64,000 nucleotides of DNA from Desulfoluna spongiiphila (GCF_900101345.1 NZ_FMUX01000002.1:248001-312000); one strand, 5' to 3'. Positions 1 to 8,441 are shown, numbered from the stretch's first letter. The notes: generated by a model from the sequence alone, not told the origin. Numbers and translations are program-made.

Positions 1-1256
1 GGCTCCTGGGGCATGAAACGGATCAGGCGCCTGACCTCTGCTGTGCGGATGTCGGTCAAGGGGACGCCGTCCATGCGTATGGTTCCGTTGGTGGGGTCGT
101 AGAGCCGGACCAGAAGGGAGAGAAGTGCCGTCTTGCCGCTTCCCGGAGGGCCGACGATCCCTACGCTTTTGCCCCCTTCAACGGCCAGGGAGATCTCCTG
201 CAGGACCTGCCTTGAGCCGTTAAAGGAGAAGGAGACCTTCTCCATATCCAGCTCGCCGGCGGGGTCTGGAAGGGTGATGGGGCGACGGGGTTCCGCCACC
301 TTGGGCCTTTCATCGAAAATCACGGCCAGGCGGTCCAGGGAGGCCTTGCCCCGCTGGACGAGGTTGGTCATCCAGCCCAGGGCCATCATGGGCCAGGTCA
401 AGAGGCCCAGGTAGCTGATAAAGGCTACAAAATCTCCGGGAGAGATGGCCCCGGTGATGACAAGCCGTCCGCCTGCCCCCACCACGATGGCCGTGCCGAT
501 GCCCGAGAGAAAGATCATCAGGGGCATGAGACTCCCCGTGACCCTTACGAGGCGCAGGTTCCGCCGGACGTAATCCCCGGAGAGATCCCCCAGCCTGTCG
601 TCCACCTGCTTTCCCCTGCCGAAGACCTTGACCACGCGAATGCCGTCCACCGCCTCCCTCACATGCTCGGTGATGGCGGCCAGCCCCTCCTGCACCGCCT
701 TGTGGCGTGCGTGCATCCGCCTGCCGAACACCCGGGCGCTCAAGACGATAAAGGGCATGGGGGTCAGGGCCATGAGGGCCAGCCCCGGGTGGATCCAGGC
801 CATGAACCCGATGGCCGCACCCCCCAAAACCACGGCGTCGGTTACAGCGACGATGCCCATGCCTGTTGCCATGCGGATGTTGTTGATGTCGCTGGTGGCG
901 TGGCTCATGAGGTCCCCGGTGCGCGTGGTGTCGAAGTAGCGGGCGTCCAGGGTGAGCAGGTGGGAAAAAAGATCGTTCCGGATGGCCCGTTCCACGCGCC
1001 GGGAGGTGCCGATGAGGCTGTGGCGCCAGCCGAACCGGAACACGCCGATGAGCACGGCAAATCCCACAATGATGCCGCCGTCCCGGGCAAGGAGAAGGGG
1101 CGTGGCCGTTCCCGCGGACAGGGCGTCCACCGCGTGTTTGACGATGCGGGGAATAAAGAGCTGAAAGGCGTCTACGCCAAGCAGGAACAGAAGCCCTGTG
1201 GCGATGCGGCGCTGGTTTTCGCGAAAGTAAGGACGGATCAGGTCAAAGGCAGTCAT
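1..1256 (-). CDS. ABC exporter, membrane and ATPase fusion (partial)
   Basis: The minus-strand frame opens with ATG at 1256 and runs off the left edge, giving 418 codons; the C-terminal half of the ATPase is outside the window. An N-terminal six-helix exporter-type membrane domain (about residues 1-300) is followed by a nucleotide-binding domain with Walker A GPPGSGKT and the Q-loop FMPQE just before the edge. Conserved ABC-exporter segments such as YFDTTRTGDLMSH and IREAVDGIRVVKVF-like sequence are visible. The protein belongs to the MsbA/MdlAB-like lipid or drug exporter group in the inner membrane. The substrate cannot be told, and a heterodimer partner may lie beyond the edge. The Shine-Dalgarno (SD) sequence is weak (GTGGAT). 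Confidence 0.9.
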   Translation of the reverse strand, partial: MTAFDLIRPYFRENQRRIATGLLFLLGVDAFQLFIPRIVKHAVDALSAGTATPLLLARDGGIIVGFAVLIGVFRFGWRHSLIGTSRRVERAIRNDLFSHLLTLDARYFDTTRTGDLMSHATSDINNIRMATGMGIVAVTDAVVLGGAAIGFMAWIHPGLALMALTPMPFIVLSARVFGRRMHARHKAVQEGLAAITEHVREAVDGIRVVKVFGRGKQVDDRLGDLSGDYVRRNLRLVRVTGSLMPLMIFLSGIGTAIVVGAGGRLVITGAISPGDFVAFISYLGLLTWPMMALGWMTNLVQRGKASLDRLAVIFDERPKVAEPRRPITLPDPAGELDMEKVSFSFNGSRQVLQEISLAVEGGKSVGIVGPPGSGKTALLSLLVRLYDPTNGTIRMDGVPLTDIRTAEVRRLIRFMPQE

Positions 1257-1380
1257 GGCATATCCACGGAAACGAGGGTGTCGGGTGAGGTGATTCACTG
1301 TTCAAAATGGGGATTAAATGGCGGGAAGTCAAGGGGCATTGAGGGGTTGAGTAGCGATCAGTCAGTGGTGAAAAAACATG

Positions 1381-1434
1381 CCTCCGGCGGCCCTGCCGGG
1401 GGCCAAACTTTTGAAAAGTTTGATAAACAGGTTT
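1381..1434 (+). repeat. Dispersed repeat family A, copy 1
   Basis: This intergenic element starts CCTCCGGCGGCCCTGCCGG and continues into the palindrome AAACTTTTGAAAAGTTT and then TTTGATAAACAGG. It holds two adjacent palindromes, one GC-rich and one AT-rich. Further copies lie at 4906-4956, 33131-33215 and, inverted, 63424-63497; a fragment is at 33601-33623. All copies are between genes. The function is unknown. Confidence 0.8.
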
Positions 1435-1482
1435 TAAATAACCAATGACGTCGTGACACCTGGCGACGACAGGTAATGCCTA

Positions 1483-1570
1483 CAGCGAATGTGAACACCC
1501 TGAGGCTCGAGGGGGGGAGATCATTCGCAATCCATTTTCAAGGAGACACACCTTGCCGCCGGTGCCATTG
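1483..1570 (+). repeat. Dispersed repeat family B, degenerate copy
   Basis: This stretch resembles the better copies at 8362-8441 and 33661-33769: a CCTGAGG..GAGG segment, then AAGGAGACACACCTTGCCGCCGG. The hallmark is a stem-loop (CGAGGTG-aca-CACCTCG in good copies) followed by CCGCCGGAGGC. This copy has diverged. Confidence 0.55.
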
Positions 1571-1663
1571 TTTCTTTATTCTTTTCGTATCCAGGCTCTG
1601 CCTTGTTGGTGTGGTTTATGGCAGCGTAATGGGCTAAATTTATAGGTGAAGCGATTTCAATCG

Positions 1664-1870
1664 CGGAGGTTGAGCCTCCGTGCATCATTCCCAGGCCGAG
1701 CCTGGGAACGAAAGGTACCCTGACATAGGGGATTGCCCCTTGCGCTCGGCATTCAACACGGGCGAAGCCCGTCAGGGAATGTGATGAGCCTGAGGAACGA
1801 AGGCGAAGGAGCATTCCCGAACATGGGGTCCAGGGGATTTATTCCCTGGCCGCCGGAGGCTTTTTTTATC
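1664..1870 (+). repeat. Array of small hairpins ending in a T-run
   Basis: A 200-base non-coding stretch carries consecutive short stem-loops: CGGAGG-ttgag-CCTCCG (1664-1680), CCCAGG-ccgag-CCTGGG (1690-1706), GGGG-attg-CCCC (1728-1739), ACGGGC-gaa-GCCCGT (1758-1772) and CCAGGGGA-ttta-TTCCCTGG (1830-1849). The last is followed by GCCGCCGGAGGC and seven T. The CCCAGG..CCTGGG hairpin is of REP-like type. It lies at the 3' side of the minus-strand glycyl-radical enzyme gene. No protein is supported here. Confidence 0.5.
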
Positions 1871-1878
1871 TCCTCTTT

Positions 1879-4869
1879 TTATCCCGCCATCCCGTACTCT
1901 GCCCGTTCGATGAGTTCGATCTGCTGGGCGTGGTTGAGGCGTACGAAGTAGGCGTTGTAGCCGGAGATGCGGACGATGAGGTTGGGGTAGTGTTCCGGGC
2001 GGGCCATGGCGTCTTTCAGGGTGCTGGAGTCCACCACGTTAAACTGCATCTGCATGCCCCCCAGGCCGAGGTAGGCGGTGACGTATGCGGCCATGGTATC
2101 CACGATTTTCTGGCGGCTTTCTCCGGGTTTTGGGACGAGTTTGACGTTGAAGGCGATGTTGTTGTCCATGTGGGTGGGGTCGAGTCTGGCCACATCAAAG
2201 ATGAAGTCCAGGTAGTTGGCCGAGGCGTGGGGCTCCGGGGTGAGGCCGGGGGTGAAGGCTTTGCCGGCAAGGCGACCCGAGGGGAGGGTGCCGGAGAGGG
2301 CGCCGTAGGCCACGTGCTGGCTCATGGACCAGAAGCCGCAGGTGTAGGGGCCGCCGCGGTGGTTGGTGAATCCGTGGTAGGTGGTGCTTAAAAACCGGGT
2401 GATCTCGTTGCAGAGGAAGATGGCTTCATCGCTTCCGGATCCGAAGAGGGGGACGTGGTTGCGGACCAGTTCGCGGATGTGGGGCGCCTGGGTGAACCGG
2501 GTGTCCACGGCCTCTTTGAAGGCTGAAAGGGTGAGCCGTTTGTCGTCAAAGACGAGCTTCTTAACGGCCAGAAGAGAGTCGGTGACATCGGCCAGGCCGA
2601 TGTTGGAGGTGCCTGAGCTGTTGTATCGGGCGCCCCCTTGGGTAATGTCCGTTGCCGCGGCCAGGCAGCCGTCCATGAGAATGCTTAAGAGGGGCGTGGG
2701 GCGCATCTCGGCGTGGAGGGCGGCGTAGGTGTTGTTCAAGGTGACGGCGTTTTCGATGAGAAAGCGCTGCTGGGTTTTCCAGGCGGTAAAGAAGGCCTCA
2801 AAATCGGTGAAGTGCTTCAGGGAGCCGGTGCGGGGGCCGAGCCGGGTGCCGATGAGGGGATGGACCCCGTTGTTCAGGGCCATTTCCAGGCCTGCCACCA
2901 GGTTCATGAGGATGGAGCCTGTGTGGCCTGCGTGACGGCCGGTGAGGGTGGGTTCCACGCAGCCGATGGCGCACCAGTCGTTGGCGTGTTCTTCGGGGTA
3001 GCCGTGCTTGGCCAGGGACGCGGCGACGGCCAGGTCGTTGTGCAGGGAGGGGGTGGCCCCGGTGGTGTAGTTTACCTCGCAGAGGCGCTTGATGTAGGTG
3101 ACGCTGTTTTTCTCCGGGTGGATCCGGGCGTTGACGTTGGGGTCGTGGATGGAGAGCATCTCGGTGACCTTCAGGAGGATGTAGGTCATGTCGCAGACCC
3201 CGTCTTCCCCTTGGGGCGTGACGCCCCCCAGGGTGACGGCCTGGTCCGGTGGGGAGCCCCCGAAAAGATGGTTGCCGATGTCCGGGCTCATGGGCATGTG
3301 GTCGGTGAGGCGAAGAAAAAAGGCGCAGCACAGCTCCAGGGCCTTTTCAATGGTGGCGTTCCGCTCTTCCCGGGAGGTGCATTGGGCCATGTCCGAGAGG
3401 AAAAAGGGCTGGAGGAGGCGGTCCAGACGGCCCATGGAGAGGCCGGTGTCGGTGTTCTCCATGTTCAGGGCGATCCAGGTGGTCCAGAGGCACTGGAGGG
3501 CCTCGTGAAGGGTGACGGCCGCATGGCGCGGGACCTTTGCACAGACCCGGGCAAGGTCGGTGAGCTCTTTTTCTCGGGCGGGGTTGGGGTCTTCGGCGGC
3601 GCACCGCACGGCTTCTCGGGAGAGGGCATCGGCATAGGCGTCCAGCCCGTCGAGCATGCGGGACATGCCCCGCAGGGTGTGGGACTGCCCCTGAGTGAGC
3701 CCCGGATCTCTTTGCCGCTCCTTTATTTTTTCTCGCAGGCCTGTGGTTCCGTGGGAGAGGATGGCGGGAAAATCCGGGGCCGTGTGGGAGACCCCCACGG
3801 ATTTCCAGCAGAAGTAGGCCACCCATTTTTCGTCGATCTCAAGGGGGGTGAGGTCCTTCAACCGGGATCTTGCCTGTTCCCGGACGTTTCGATGGATCCA
3901 GAACGGAAAGAGGTCGTGGAGCGCTTTTTTTGCGTACGGAGAGATATCGTAGGGGTTGAGCTCGCGGCGGTGGACGGTGTCCAGCTCGCTCCAGAGGGAG
4001 GTGCCGTGGGTGTCGGGGTAGATGGCGACCCCGCACACCGGATCCGATGTGGTGGTGCCTGCCAGGAGCTGGTGTGTGGCGACGACAGGCTTTTTGGACT
4101 TGAGGACGTGGGCCAGGGCGAGGCCCTGGCGTTCCACGGGGTGCCAGGCGGTGCCGTCGGGTTTGGTCTCGTAGCCGTTTTTTCGGTGCCAGGCTGTGAG
4201 GGCTTCGGCCCGCTCCGGGCAGATGCGGGGGCGTGCTTTCAGGTGGCGGGCCAGAAGGGCCTCGATGCGGGGAAAGGCACCCAAATCCCAGCGTGAAAGG
4301 TAGGGGTCTTTTAAATGACGCACACCGGGGTCGTCTTCGGCATCGGCCGTCAGGTGGTGGCGGGCTCGCCGGGCAAGCCCCGCATACCCTTCGGGGCGAT
4401 CCCCAGCCGGGGTGTCGGTAAGGCTCAGCTTTGATACCACCGAGGCGTTTCCCAGGATGCGCTCCTGCAAGGGGGCCGCCAGGAGCGCCACCAGACGGTT
4501 TACAAGCTGGATGTACGCAAGGTTGCCCGAGGTGCGGATGCGGTTTTTCAGCATCATTACCATCACCTCGCTGGGGGGCAGGAGCACCAGCTCGGCCAGG
4601 CTCTTCTCGTCCCGTGCGGTGAGGCAGGCGTCCACCCTTGCAGGGATCGGCGTCACCACCCGGCACTGTCCCCCCTGAAACACAAGGGCCTGGGCCACAC
4701 TTCCGTTTTCTGTCGCCACCCCCACGCTGAAATCCATCCACCCCTCAGGAGACTTCAGCTTATTCCGCACATGGGGGAGCACGCGGAAGCCCAGGGCAAG
4801 GACGGTCAACACCCACCGCGTCAGGCGGTTCGGTGTGAACACACGGCGTGCAAAGGAAAGTACAGGCAT
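1879..4869 (-). CDS. Glycyl-radical enzyme (PFL/diol-dehydratase-like family) with N-terminal extension
   Basis: This 996-residue protein is a glycyl-radical enzyme, a family that uses a backbone glycine radical and an active-site thiyl radical for anaerobic C-C, C-N, C-O or C-S cleavage. The thiyl cysteine sits in IGCVEP (Cys637, with the neighbouring Glu as base), and the radical glycine in RISGYNAY (Gly970, 26 residues from the end). GCVEP is shared by diol dehydratases, choline lyase and isethionate lyase, so the substrate is open. Family members are usually about 800 residues; here about 170 extra N-terminal residues include a segment (about 40-135) that resembles an SCP2-like fold. The PFL domain begins near RPRICPERA (about 215). 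The start is fixed by AAGGAG six bases before ATG. No activase gene adjoins it. Confidence 0.9.
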   Translation of the reverse strand: MPVLSFARRVFTPNRLTRWVLTVLALGFRVLPHVRNKLKSPEGWMDFSVGVATENGSVAQALVFQGGQCRVVTPIPARVDACLTARDEKSLAELVLLPPSEVMVMMLKNRIRTSGNLAYIQLVNRLVALLAAPLQERILGNASVVSKLSLTDTPAGDRPEGYAGLARRARHHLTADAEDDPGVRHLKDPYLSRWDLGAFPRIEALLARHLKARPRICPERAEALTAWHRKNGYETKPDGTAWHPVERQGLALAHVLKSKKPVVATHQLLAGTTTSDPVCGVAIYPDTHGTSLWSELDTVHRRELNPYDISPYAKKALHDLFPFWIHRNVREQARSRLKDLTPLEIDEKWVAYFCWKSVGVSHTAPDFPAILSHGTTGLREKIKERQRDPGLTQGQSHTLRGMSRMLDGLDAYADALSREAVRCAAEDPNPAREKELTDLARVCAKVPRHAAVTLHEALQCLWTTWIALNMENTDTGLSMGRLDRLLQPFFLSDMAQCTSREERNATIEKALELCCAFFLRLTDHMPMSPDIGNHLFGGSPPDQAVTLGGVTPQGEDGVCDMTYILLKVTEMLSIHDPNVNARIHPEKNSVTYIKRLCEVNYTTGATPSLHNDLAVAASLAKHGYPEEHANDWCAIGCVEPTLTGRHAGHTGSILMNLVAGLEMALNNGVHPLIGTRLGPRTGSLKHFTDFEAFFTAWKTQQRFLIENAVTLNNTYAALHAEMRPTPLLSILMDGCLAAATDITQGGARYNSSGTSNIGLADVTDSLLAVKKLVFDDKRLTLSAFKEAVDTRFTQAPHIRELVRNHVPLFGSGSDEAIFLCNEITRFLSTTYHGFTNHRGGPYTCGFWSMSQHVAYGALSGTLPSGRLAGKAFTPGLTPEPHASANYLDFIFDVARLDPTHMDNNIAFNVKLVPKPGESRQKIVDTMAAYVTAYLGLGGMQMQFNVVDSSTLKDAMARPEHYPNLIVRISGYNAYFVRLNHAQQIELIERAEYGMAG

Positions 4870-4905
4870 GGCAGCTCCTTAATCGTAATGTTCAACTCAA
4901 AACAG

Positions 4906-4956
4906 CCTCCGGCGGACCTGCCGGGGGCCAAACTTTTGAAACGTTTGACCTACAGG
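4906..4956 (+). repeat. Dispersed repeat family A, copy 2
   Basis: The same CCTCCGGCGG..CTGCCGGGGGCC plus AAACTTTTGAAACGTTT core as at 1381, with a few substitutions. It lies upstream of the glycyl-radical enzyme gene and is preceded by TTCAACTCAAAACAG, which matches TTCAGCTCAAACAAG before copy 3. Confidence 0.75.
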
Positions 4957-5449
4957 TCGTCTCATAGGGGTGAGGTGATTCGTGTTCTGGGGTGCAGGGG
5001 ATTATTCTCTGGCTGCCTCCGGGCGCAAAGGTCACGAGAAACACCTTGAACGCTGTTTGCCGCGGCACATTTATTTTGTGCCTGGGCCTTAGGGGGGGGC
5101 GGTGGCGTTATGTTGACTGAACAGTGTTTAACTACCATCCGGCTGACGGTATATCAATTGAAAAGTGAAGGTTATGGACGGGATGTATGGCGCTTGGATG
5201 AGATGGGGTGGTACCGAAGGGGGACCAAAGGCTTCCCGGGGGCGCCCCGGGGATCGACATGTCGGTATGGTTTGCCGGGAGTTCGATGGATGTGTTATTG
5301 TAATATTCTGAATTTATATTGTTATGGAGGCGGGAAGGGGGCGCGTTTGATGGGCGACGTGTCCAGGTGGGGTAAAATTTTATAACACCTGCAAATGCCC
5401 GCAGGCAAAGGCTCTGCACTGTTTTTTTGTAAAAAGGCGAAAAAATAGT
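4957..5449. other. Intergenic stretch without a supported gene
   Basis: About 490 bases between the glycyl-radical enzyme gene and the ridA promoter. A degenerate family-B-like fragment (near 5000-5035) and a small GGCACA..TGTGCC hairpin near 5066 can be seen. Open frames here lack SD sequences and family resemblance. The composition becomes AT-rich toward the promoter. Confidence 0.5.
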
Positions 5450-5478
5450 TTGACAGGAGGCTTGCGAGGTCTTTAAAA
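5450..5478 (+). promoter_or_regulatory. Sigma-70-like promoter of ridA operon
   Basis: TTGACA at 5450-5455 and TTAAAA at 5473-5478 are separated by 17 bases. The -35 is perfect and the -10 is weak (3 of 6). The predicted start of transcription falls at about 5485, immediately before the palindrome at 5490. Confidence 0.5.
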
Positions 5479-5489
5479 CTTCATACATG

Positions 5490-5507
5490 TCAAATGTCGA
5501 CATTTGA
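5490..5507. promoter_or_regulatory. Perfect 18-bp palindrome, candidate GntR operator
   Basis: TCAAATGTCGACATTTGA is a perfect inverted repeat, 81 bases upstream of ridA and just after the predicted transcription start. Its TGTCGACA core fits the general TGT-n2-ACA pattern of operators bound by FadR/FCD-type GntR proteins. Such a regulator is encoded at 7305-7985, downstream in the same block, so it is the likely ligand. That pairing is inference. Confidence 0.6.
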
Positions 5508-5587
5508 AACGGATGCAAGGGGGAGCCTCCCTTTTCCCTTTCTTATGATGGACATGATAACCCACATAATGAAGGATATCACGCATT

Positions 5588-5965
5588 ATGACCCAGCCGA
5601 TTCAGACACCCGACGCACCCGCAGCCGTAGGACCCTATTCACAGGGGATTGTCTCCAACGGATTTGTTTTTGCCTCAGGTTGCCTCCCCATCGATCCCGC
5701 CACCTCAACCATGGTGGAAGGAACCATCGCCGAGAAAGCCACCCGCGCCCTTGAGAACCTCAAAGCCGTGGCCGAAGCCGGCGGCAGCTCCCTTGACAAG
5801 GCCGTGAAGGTGACGGTGTTCCTTGCGGACATTGCCGATTTTGCCGAAGCCAACAAGGTGTACGCAGAGTATTTCAAGGAGCCGTACCCGGCCCGAAGCG
5901 CCTTCCAGGTGGGCGCGCTTCCCCTGGGTGCCGCCATCGAGATCGAGGCTATTTTTGCTGTGTAA
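5588..5965 (+). CDS. ridA: RidA family enamine/imine deaminase
   Basis: This 125-residue protein covers the whole RidA (YjgF/YER057c/UK114) family length. RidA trimers hydrolyse reactive 2-aminoacrylate-type enamines/imines released by PLP enzymes, producing 2-oxoacids and ammonia in the cytosol. Visible landmarks are the N-terminal AVGPYSQG, the arginine in YPARSAFQVG (Arg103), which contacts the substrate carboxylate, and Glu120 in the C-terminal IEIEAIFAV. It is followed after 106 bases by a PLP-dependent sulfur amino acid lyase, a known source of 2-aminoacrylate, so a clean-up role is likely. The intervening gap holds a CGGGCG..CGCCCG stem-loop (5975-6003). AAGGAT lies about 10 bases before the ATG. 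Confidence 0.93.
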   Translation: MTQPIQTPDAPAAVGPYSQGIVSNGFVFASGCLPIDPATSTMVEGTIAEKATRALENLKAVAEAGGSSLDKAVKVTVFLADIADFAEANKVYAEYFKEPYPARSAFQVGALPLGAAIEIEAIFAV

Positions 5966-6071
5966 ATGACTATCCGGGCGGTGATGGTACCCATGATCGC
6001 CCGAATTAAACGGACCTTGCAGATAGATCCGATTAAACGCTTATTCCTCCCAACATAAGGAAATAAAGACC

Positions 6072-7070
6072 ATGAATTTCACTAAATTTCCCCGTCGCGG
6101 TTACCTCCAGGGCCAGACTCCCGTCGAGCCCATGAAAAACCTCAGCAAAGCCCTCGGCGGCGAGGTGAACCTCTTCGTCAAGCGTGACGACCTGCTCCCC
6201 GGTGCGTCCGGCGGCAACAAAACCCGTAAACTCGACTTCTGCATCGCCGATGCCATGGAAAAAGGCGCCGATACCATCATCACCTGCGGTGCCATCCAGT
6301 CCAACCACTGCCGTCTCACCGCTTCCTGGGCCGCCAAAGAAGGCCTTGAGTGCCACCTCGTTCTCGAAGAGCGCGTAAAGGGCTCTTACAAAGAAGACGG
6401 CAGCGGCAACAACTTCCTCTTCGAGCTCCTCGGCGTGAAATCCAAGCGTGTCGTTGAAGGTGGCTCCGACATGATGGCTGAGATGGAAAAGACCGCAGCA
6501 GAGCTCAAGGCTGCCGGCAAGAAGCCCTACATCGTTCCCGGTGGCGCGTCCAACCCCATCGGTGCCCTGGGTTACGCCGCTTGCGCCCAGGAACTGATGG
6601 AGCAGCTCAACACCACCGGTCTTTCCATTGACTACGTGGTTGTTCCCTCCGGTTCCGCCGGTACCCACGCTGGCATGGTTGTCGGCATGGCCGGCACCAA
6701 CGCCAACATCCCCGTCATCGGCATCAACGTGTCCCGCACCAAGGAAGCCCAGGAAGAGATCGTTTTCGGCCTGGCTCAGAAGACCGCTGAGCTCCTCGAC
6801 GTCAAAGGTGGCGTAGCCCGTGAAGACGTGGTGTGCTACGGCGACTATGTTGGCCCCGGTTACTCCCTGCCCACCGACGCCATGGTTGAAGCCGTGAAGC
6901 TGTTCGCCGGTGAAGAGGCGATCCTTCTCGACCCCGTTTACACCGGCAAGGTTGCAGCCGGCCTGGTGGATCACGTGCGCAAGGGAACCTTCCCCAAGGG
7001 CTCCAACGTTCTGTTCCTCCACACCGGTGGATCCCCCGCCCTCTACGCTTACCTGGATACCTTCAGGTAG
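6072..7070 (+). CDS. dcyD: D-cysteine desulfhydrase / L-cysteate sulfo-lyase-like PLP enzyme
   Basis: This 332-residue enzyme belongs to the ACC deaminase/D-cysteine desulfhydrase branch of fold-type II PLP enzymes. The PLP lysine is in SGGNKTRK (Lys50), followed by GAIQSNHCRLTA, with PSGSAGTHAG as the phosphate-binding segment and LDPVYTGK near the end. The expected reaction releases pyruvate, ammonia and sulfide from D-cysteine, or sulfite from L-cysteate if it is a CuyA-type enzyme. The segment SGNNFLFELLGV and the nearby RidA and GntR genes leave both options open. Codon choice is strongly biased to C-ending codons, suggesting high expression. AAGGAAATAAAGACC precedes the ATG. A strong terminator follows. 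Confidence 0.88.
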   Translation: MNFTKFPRRGYLQGQTPVEPMKNLSKALGGEVNLFVKRDDLLPGASGGNKTRKLDFCIADAMEKGADTIITCGAIQSNHCRLTASWAAKEGLECHLVLEERVKGSYKEDGSGNNFLFELLGVKSKRVVEGGSDMMAEMEKTAAELKAAGKKPYIVPGGASNPIGALGYAACAQELMEQLNTTGLSIDYVVVPSGSAGTHAGMVVGMAGTNANIPVIGINVSRTKEAQEEIVFGLAQKTAELLDVKGGVAREDVVCYGDYVGPGYSLPTDAMVEAVKLFAGEEAILLDPVYTGKVAAGLVDHVRKGTFPKGSNVLFLHTGGSPALYAYLDTFR

Positions 7071-7097
7071 CCTGAGGCATATGGGCCAGTGATTCCC

Positions 7098-7134
7098 GCA
7101 GCATCGGACATGGGTCCGGTGCTGCGTTTTTTTT
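7098..7134 (+). terminator. Rho-independent terminator after dcyD
   Basis: The stem GCAGCATCGGA / TCCGGTGCTGC (11 pairs, one G-T) at 7098-7108 and 7115-7125 is followed by eight T. It closes the ridA-dcyD transcript before the regulator gene. Confidence 0.85.
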
Positions 7135-7304
7135 GGGGCCCTGCGGGATGTGTGTCTCGAATAGTGAAGAAAAACGGGTTTCGGTTGATCTCATGGGCAA
7201 TATGTTGCATAGAATGGGGTTCACATGACCCGATACCCTTTTATGCCGGGTTTCTGCCTGACGTTGTCAAGCGGAGAACCCTGCGATACGGAAGCAAACG
7301 CACC

Positions 7305-7985
7305 ATGGCGGAAATCAAAACCTACAGCGAGCAGGTGACAGAGTACATCAAACGATCCATTCTCGAAGGGTCCCTGAACCCGGGAGACAAGGTCAATGAA
7401 GTGCACGTGGCCGCCACCCTTTCCATCAGCCGGGCTCCGGTCCGGGAAGCTCTTCAGATGCTGACCCGGGATGGCCTGATCGTTTCTGTTCCCCAGAAGG
7501 GCAAGTTTATCAATTGCCTGACCAAAAAGCAGATCCGGGAAAGTTACTTTACGGGCGGGGTCTTGGAAGGTGCTGCCGTTGCGGCCTCCATCGATGACTT
7601 CACCGACAAGGATTTTGATACCCTTCAGGCCATTGTGGACCGCATGGAGGTGGTGGCGTCCATGGAGACGGCCGCCGATTACATGCCGGCCCTGGACGAC
7701 AGGTTCCATGAGATGCTGTTTTCCAAGACGGACAACACGCTCCTGGTGGAACTCTCCCGCCGTTACTGCTACGGCCTCTCCAAGTTTCTTCTCTTCAGGT
7801 ACTGGCGTAACCTTTTTTCTCCCCGCACGGTCTGGCTTCGTCACAAATCAATTCTGGATGCCCTGAAAACACGCGATGTGGTCACCATTGAGAAGGCTCT
7901 CCGCGAGCACTACATCGAATCAGGCCAGCGCATGTCCACCTTCGGGTGCGAGCAGGACAACCCGCTTTGCAAGATTTGCAGGTAG
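7305..7985 (+). CDS. GntR-family transcriptional regulator, FCD type
   Basis: This 226-residue regulator has an N-terminal winged helix (about residues 1-75, ISRAPVREALQMLTRDGLI is the recognition region) and a C-terminal all-helical FCD ligand-binding domain with the usual D..FH (DDRFHEML) and H..I..AL (HKSILDAL) metal/ligand positions. FCD regulators respond to small organic acids. The open frame extends upstream to 7089, but it would pass through the terminator at 7098-7134, so ATG at 7305 (MAEIKTYSEQ) is chosen; the SD (GGAAG) is modest. Its likely target is the palindrome at 5490-5507. The ligand is unknown. Confidence 0.88.
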   Translation: MAEIKTYSEQVTEYIKRSILEGSLNPGDKVNEVHVAATLSISRAPVREALQMLTRDGLIVSVPQKGKFINCLTKKQIRESYFTGGVLEGAAVAASIDDFTDKDFDTLQAIVDRMEVVASMETAADYMPALDDRFHEMLFSKTDNTLLVELSRRYCYGLSKFLLFRYWRNLFSPRTVWLRHKSILDALKTRDVVTIEKALREHYIESGQRMSTFGCEQDNPLCKICR

Positions 7986-7992
7986 AAAAAGC

Positions 7993-8035
7993 AGGTCATA
8001 GGTCATAGGCAAAACAGGTCATAGGTTATAGGTCG
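7993..8035 (+). repeat. Short direct repeats of GGTCATAGG
   Basis: Immediately after the GntR gene, GGTCATA/GGTTATA/GGTCGTG units recur four to five times in about 40 bases. No function is evident; it may be a remnant of a local duplication. Confidence 0.5.
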
Positions 8036-8361
8036 TGGATTATCGATCATGACAGGTGCCTGTGACCAGGCGGTGGCCGCCGTATCTCCCCCTCCCCCCT
8101 TTTTTTCTTTATCTCATCATCTCATCGCAGCTTTGCAACGCGCAAAACGTGCCCACCATGGTTCGAATCTTTTTCCCCTCATTGTCCGAAATACGGACAT
8201 TTCCACATCTCTTCCGCAAAATCGGTTCGAACCCCTCTTTCACTGTGTATTCACCATTCATGCCGCCGGAGGCACCCAGATTAAAGTGGGTCTTGAGAAA
8301 CCTGAACACCGTATCCACACTCTTACATGGATTCTGGGAATGCCCGCCTGCGGGGAGAGCC

Positions 8362-8441
8362 ATTGCGATTTGCCCTGAGGAACGAAGGGCGAAGCGTAAT
8401 GGTAACCTGCTTTCGAGGTGGCACACCTCGCCGCCGGAGGC
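8362..8441 (+). repeat. Dispersed repeat family B, well-preserved copy
   Basis: CCCTGAGGAACGAAGGGCGAAGCG is followed by TTTCGAGGTGGCACACCTCG and CCGCCGGAGGC, then a T-rich end. It matches the copy at 33661-33769 almost base for base over the conserved parts. It lies at the 3' side of the minus-strand PBP1A gene. The rest of 8036-8497 holds no supported gene. Confidence 0.75.

Noticed and set aside
2713-4296. Long plus-strand open frame opposite the glycyl-radical enzyme
   Set aside because: It mirrors a G+C-rich coding strand, has no family resemblance or SD, and the minus strand shows intact catalytic motifs.
7089-7304. 72-residue N-terminal extension of the GntR regulator
   Set aside because: It would be translated through the dcyD terminator and does not match the family; the winged helix begins right after ATG 7305.
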